Source of the DNA: JABMQB01 sp963677475
GTDB taxonomy: Bacteria; Bacteroidota; Bacteroidia; Bacteroidales; Prolixibacteraceae
Length of the DNA: 64,000 nucleotides
NCBI GenBank assembly: GCA_963677475.2
Contig: CAXXQD010000015.1
Span: forward strand, 248,001 to 312,000
Direction of reading: 5' to 3'
The position numbers were made by a program, and so were the translations under genes. This document shows, piece after piece, positions 63,849 to 64,000 of the stretch (positions within the stretch are counted from its first letter, which is position 1; each line of letters opens with the position of its first letter). Under the pieces are notes generated by a model. It worked only from the letters and a program-made list of their open reading frames with translations. It searched no databases and was not told the origin of the DNA.

Positions 63849-63886
63849 ATTGCTTGCTTAAAACAAATTTGTTTTAAGCAAGCAAT
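63849..63886. terminator. 38-bp perfect palindrome between DUF4876-like and DUF6850 genes
   Basis: Two 19-bp arms (ATTGCTTGCTTAAAACAAA) join with no loop, starting 9 bases after the stop of the DUF4876-like gene (minus) and ending 19 bases before the start of the DUF6850 gene. There is no long T-tract, so it may be an attenuator or an RNA-processing site and not a simple terminator. Confidence 0.55.
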
Positions 63887-63894
63887 TTATAATA

Positions 63895-64000
63895 TTAATT
63901 TTCTACAGATGTAGGATTTACTCCCGGAGTTGGATCCAGGTCATGTAAAAAGTCCTCAGAAGAATTGTTGGTGTCTTTATAAATAACACGACCTCCAACA
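63895..64000 (-). CDS. C-terminal end of a DUF4876-like protein, 5' end outside window
   Basis: The last 34 residues read VGGRVIYKDTNNSSEDFLHDLDPTPGVNPTSVEN before a TAA stop. KDTNNSSEDF fits the C-terminus of DUF4876-type secreted proteins, which commonly precede DUF6850 genes. The rest lies beyond the window's right edge, so the call depends on this short stretch and the neighbouring DUF6850 gene. Confidence 0.6.
   Translation of the reverse strand, partial: VGGRVIYKDTNNSSEDFLHDLDPTPGVNPTSVEN

Noticed and set aside
1..64000. CRISPR arrays, rRNA, tRNA, integrases or phage genes
   Set aside because: None was seen on reading both strands; a tRNA search program was not available, so short RNA genes could still be missed.

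Overview
The window reads as chromosomal DNA of a Bacteroidota bacterium, probably a Marinilabiliales/Prolixibacteraceae-like marine or sediment anaerobe. The order-level placement is inference from gene content. Supporting signs are the AT-rich composition, few Shine-Dalgarno sites, several -7 boxes of the Bacteroidota type TAnnTTTG, DUF6850/DUF4876 and DUF4857 families, a PPi-dependent phosphofructokinase, and a long run of secreted pectin and carbohydrate enzymes. No rRNA, tRNA, CRISPR array, transposase or phage gene was seen.

Layout. 0-0.9 kb: end of a DUF1015 gene. 1.1-7.4 kb (minus): a tight operon of PqqD-like protein, HprK-like kinase, two GT2 proteins, an ABC exporter and a nucleotidyltransferase. 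It looks like a peptide or glycoconjugate modification system with no visible precursor. 7.5-10.1 kb: a GT-C glycosyltransferase and the remnant of a GT22-type enzyme with its centre deleted. 10.2-13.9 kb: p-aminobenzoate genes, YggS, a dihydroorotate-dehydrogenase-like enzyme and a CoA-binding protein. 14.0-19.9 kb: a redox and cofactor cluster (NifX-like, DUF1847, NifX-like pseudogene, DUF134, Gly/Arg-rich DUF5320-like, DUF4405, metallo-beta-lactamase fold, RibA, FMN split barrel, radical SAM). It diverges from a 40-bp perfect palindrome that overlaps a promoter. 20.3-34.2 kb: housekeeping genes (HEAT protein, MATE, UvrA, ECF sigma factor, SPFH/Arc trio, PPi-PFK, flavoprotein, DUF4159, RsmE, SixA-like, YfcE-like).

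34.5-39.4 kb: two LVIVD-type propeller proteins with an outer-membrane partner, then an OmpR-type response regulator, histidine kinase and PepSY-like protein. 39.4-55.5 kb: ten consecutive plus-strand secreted proteins. They are PL10 and PL1 pectate lyases, an SGNH esterase, a 1046-residue two-domain protein (beta-helix plus DUF6298-like), four DUF1593/Sde0182-type nucleoside-hydrolase-like proteins, a DUF5060 glycosidase and a GH140-like apiosidase. There is no SusC/SusD pair. Together they suggest pectin or rhamnogalacturonan attack with an unexplained role for the DUF1593 array.

55.6-64 kb (minus): PLD-like protein and PrmA, then an ABC transporter/DUF4857 operon, a caspase-like (C25) lipoprotein with HEAT repeats, a DUF6850 outer-membrane protein and the end of a DUF4876-like gene.

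The most novel-looking parts are the four-copy DUF1593 array with two different metal-site spacings, the HprK/PqqD modification operon, the palindrome-controlled redox cluster and the caspase-like lipoprotein locus.
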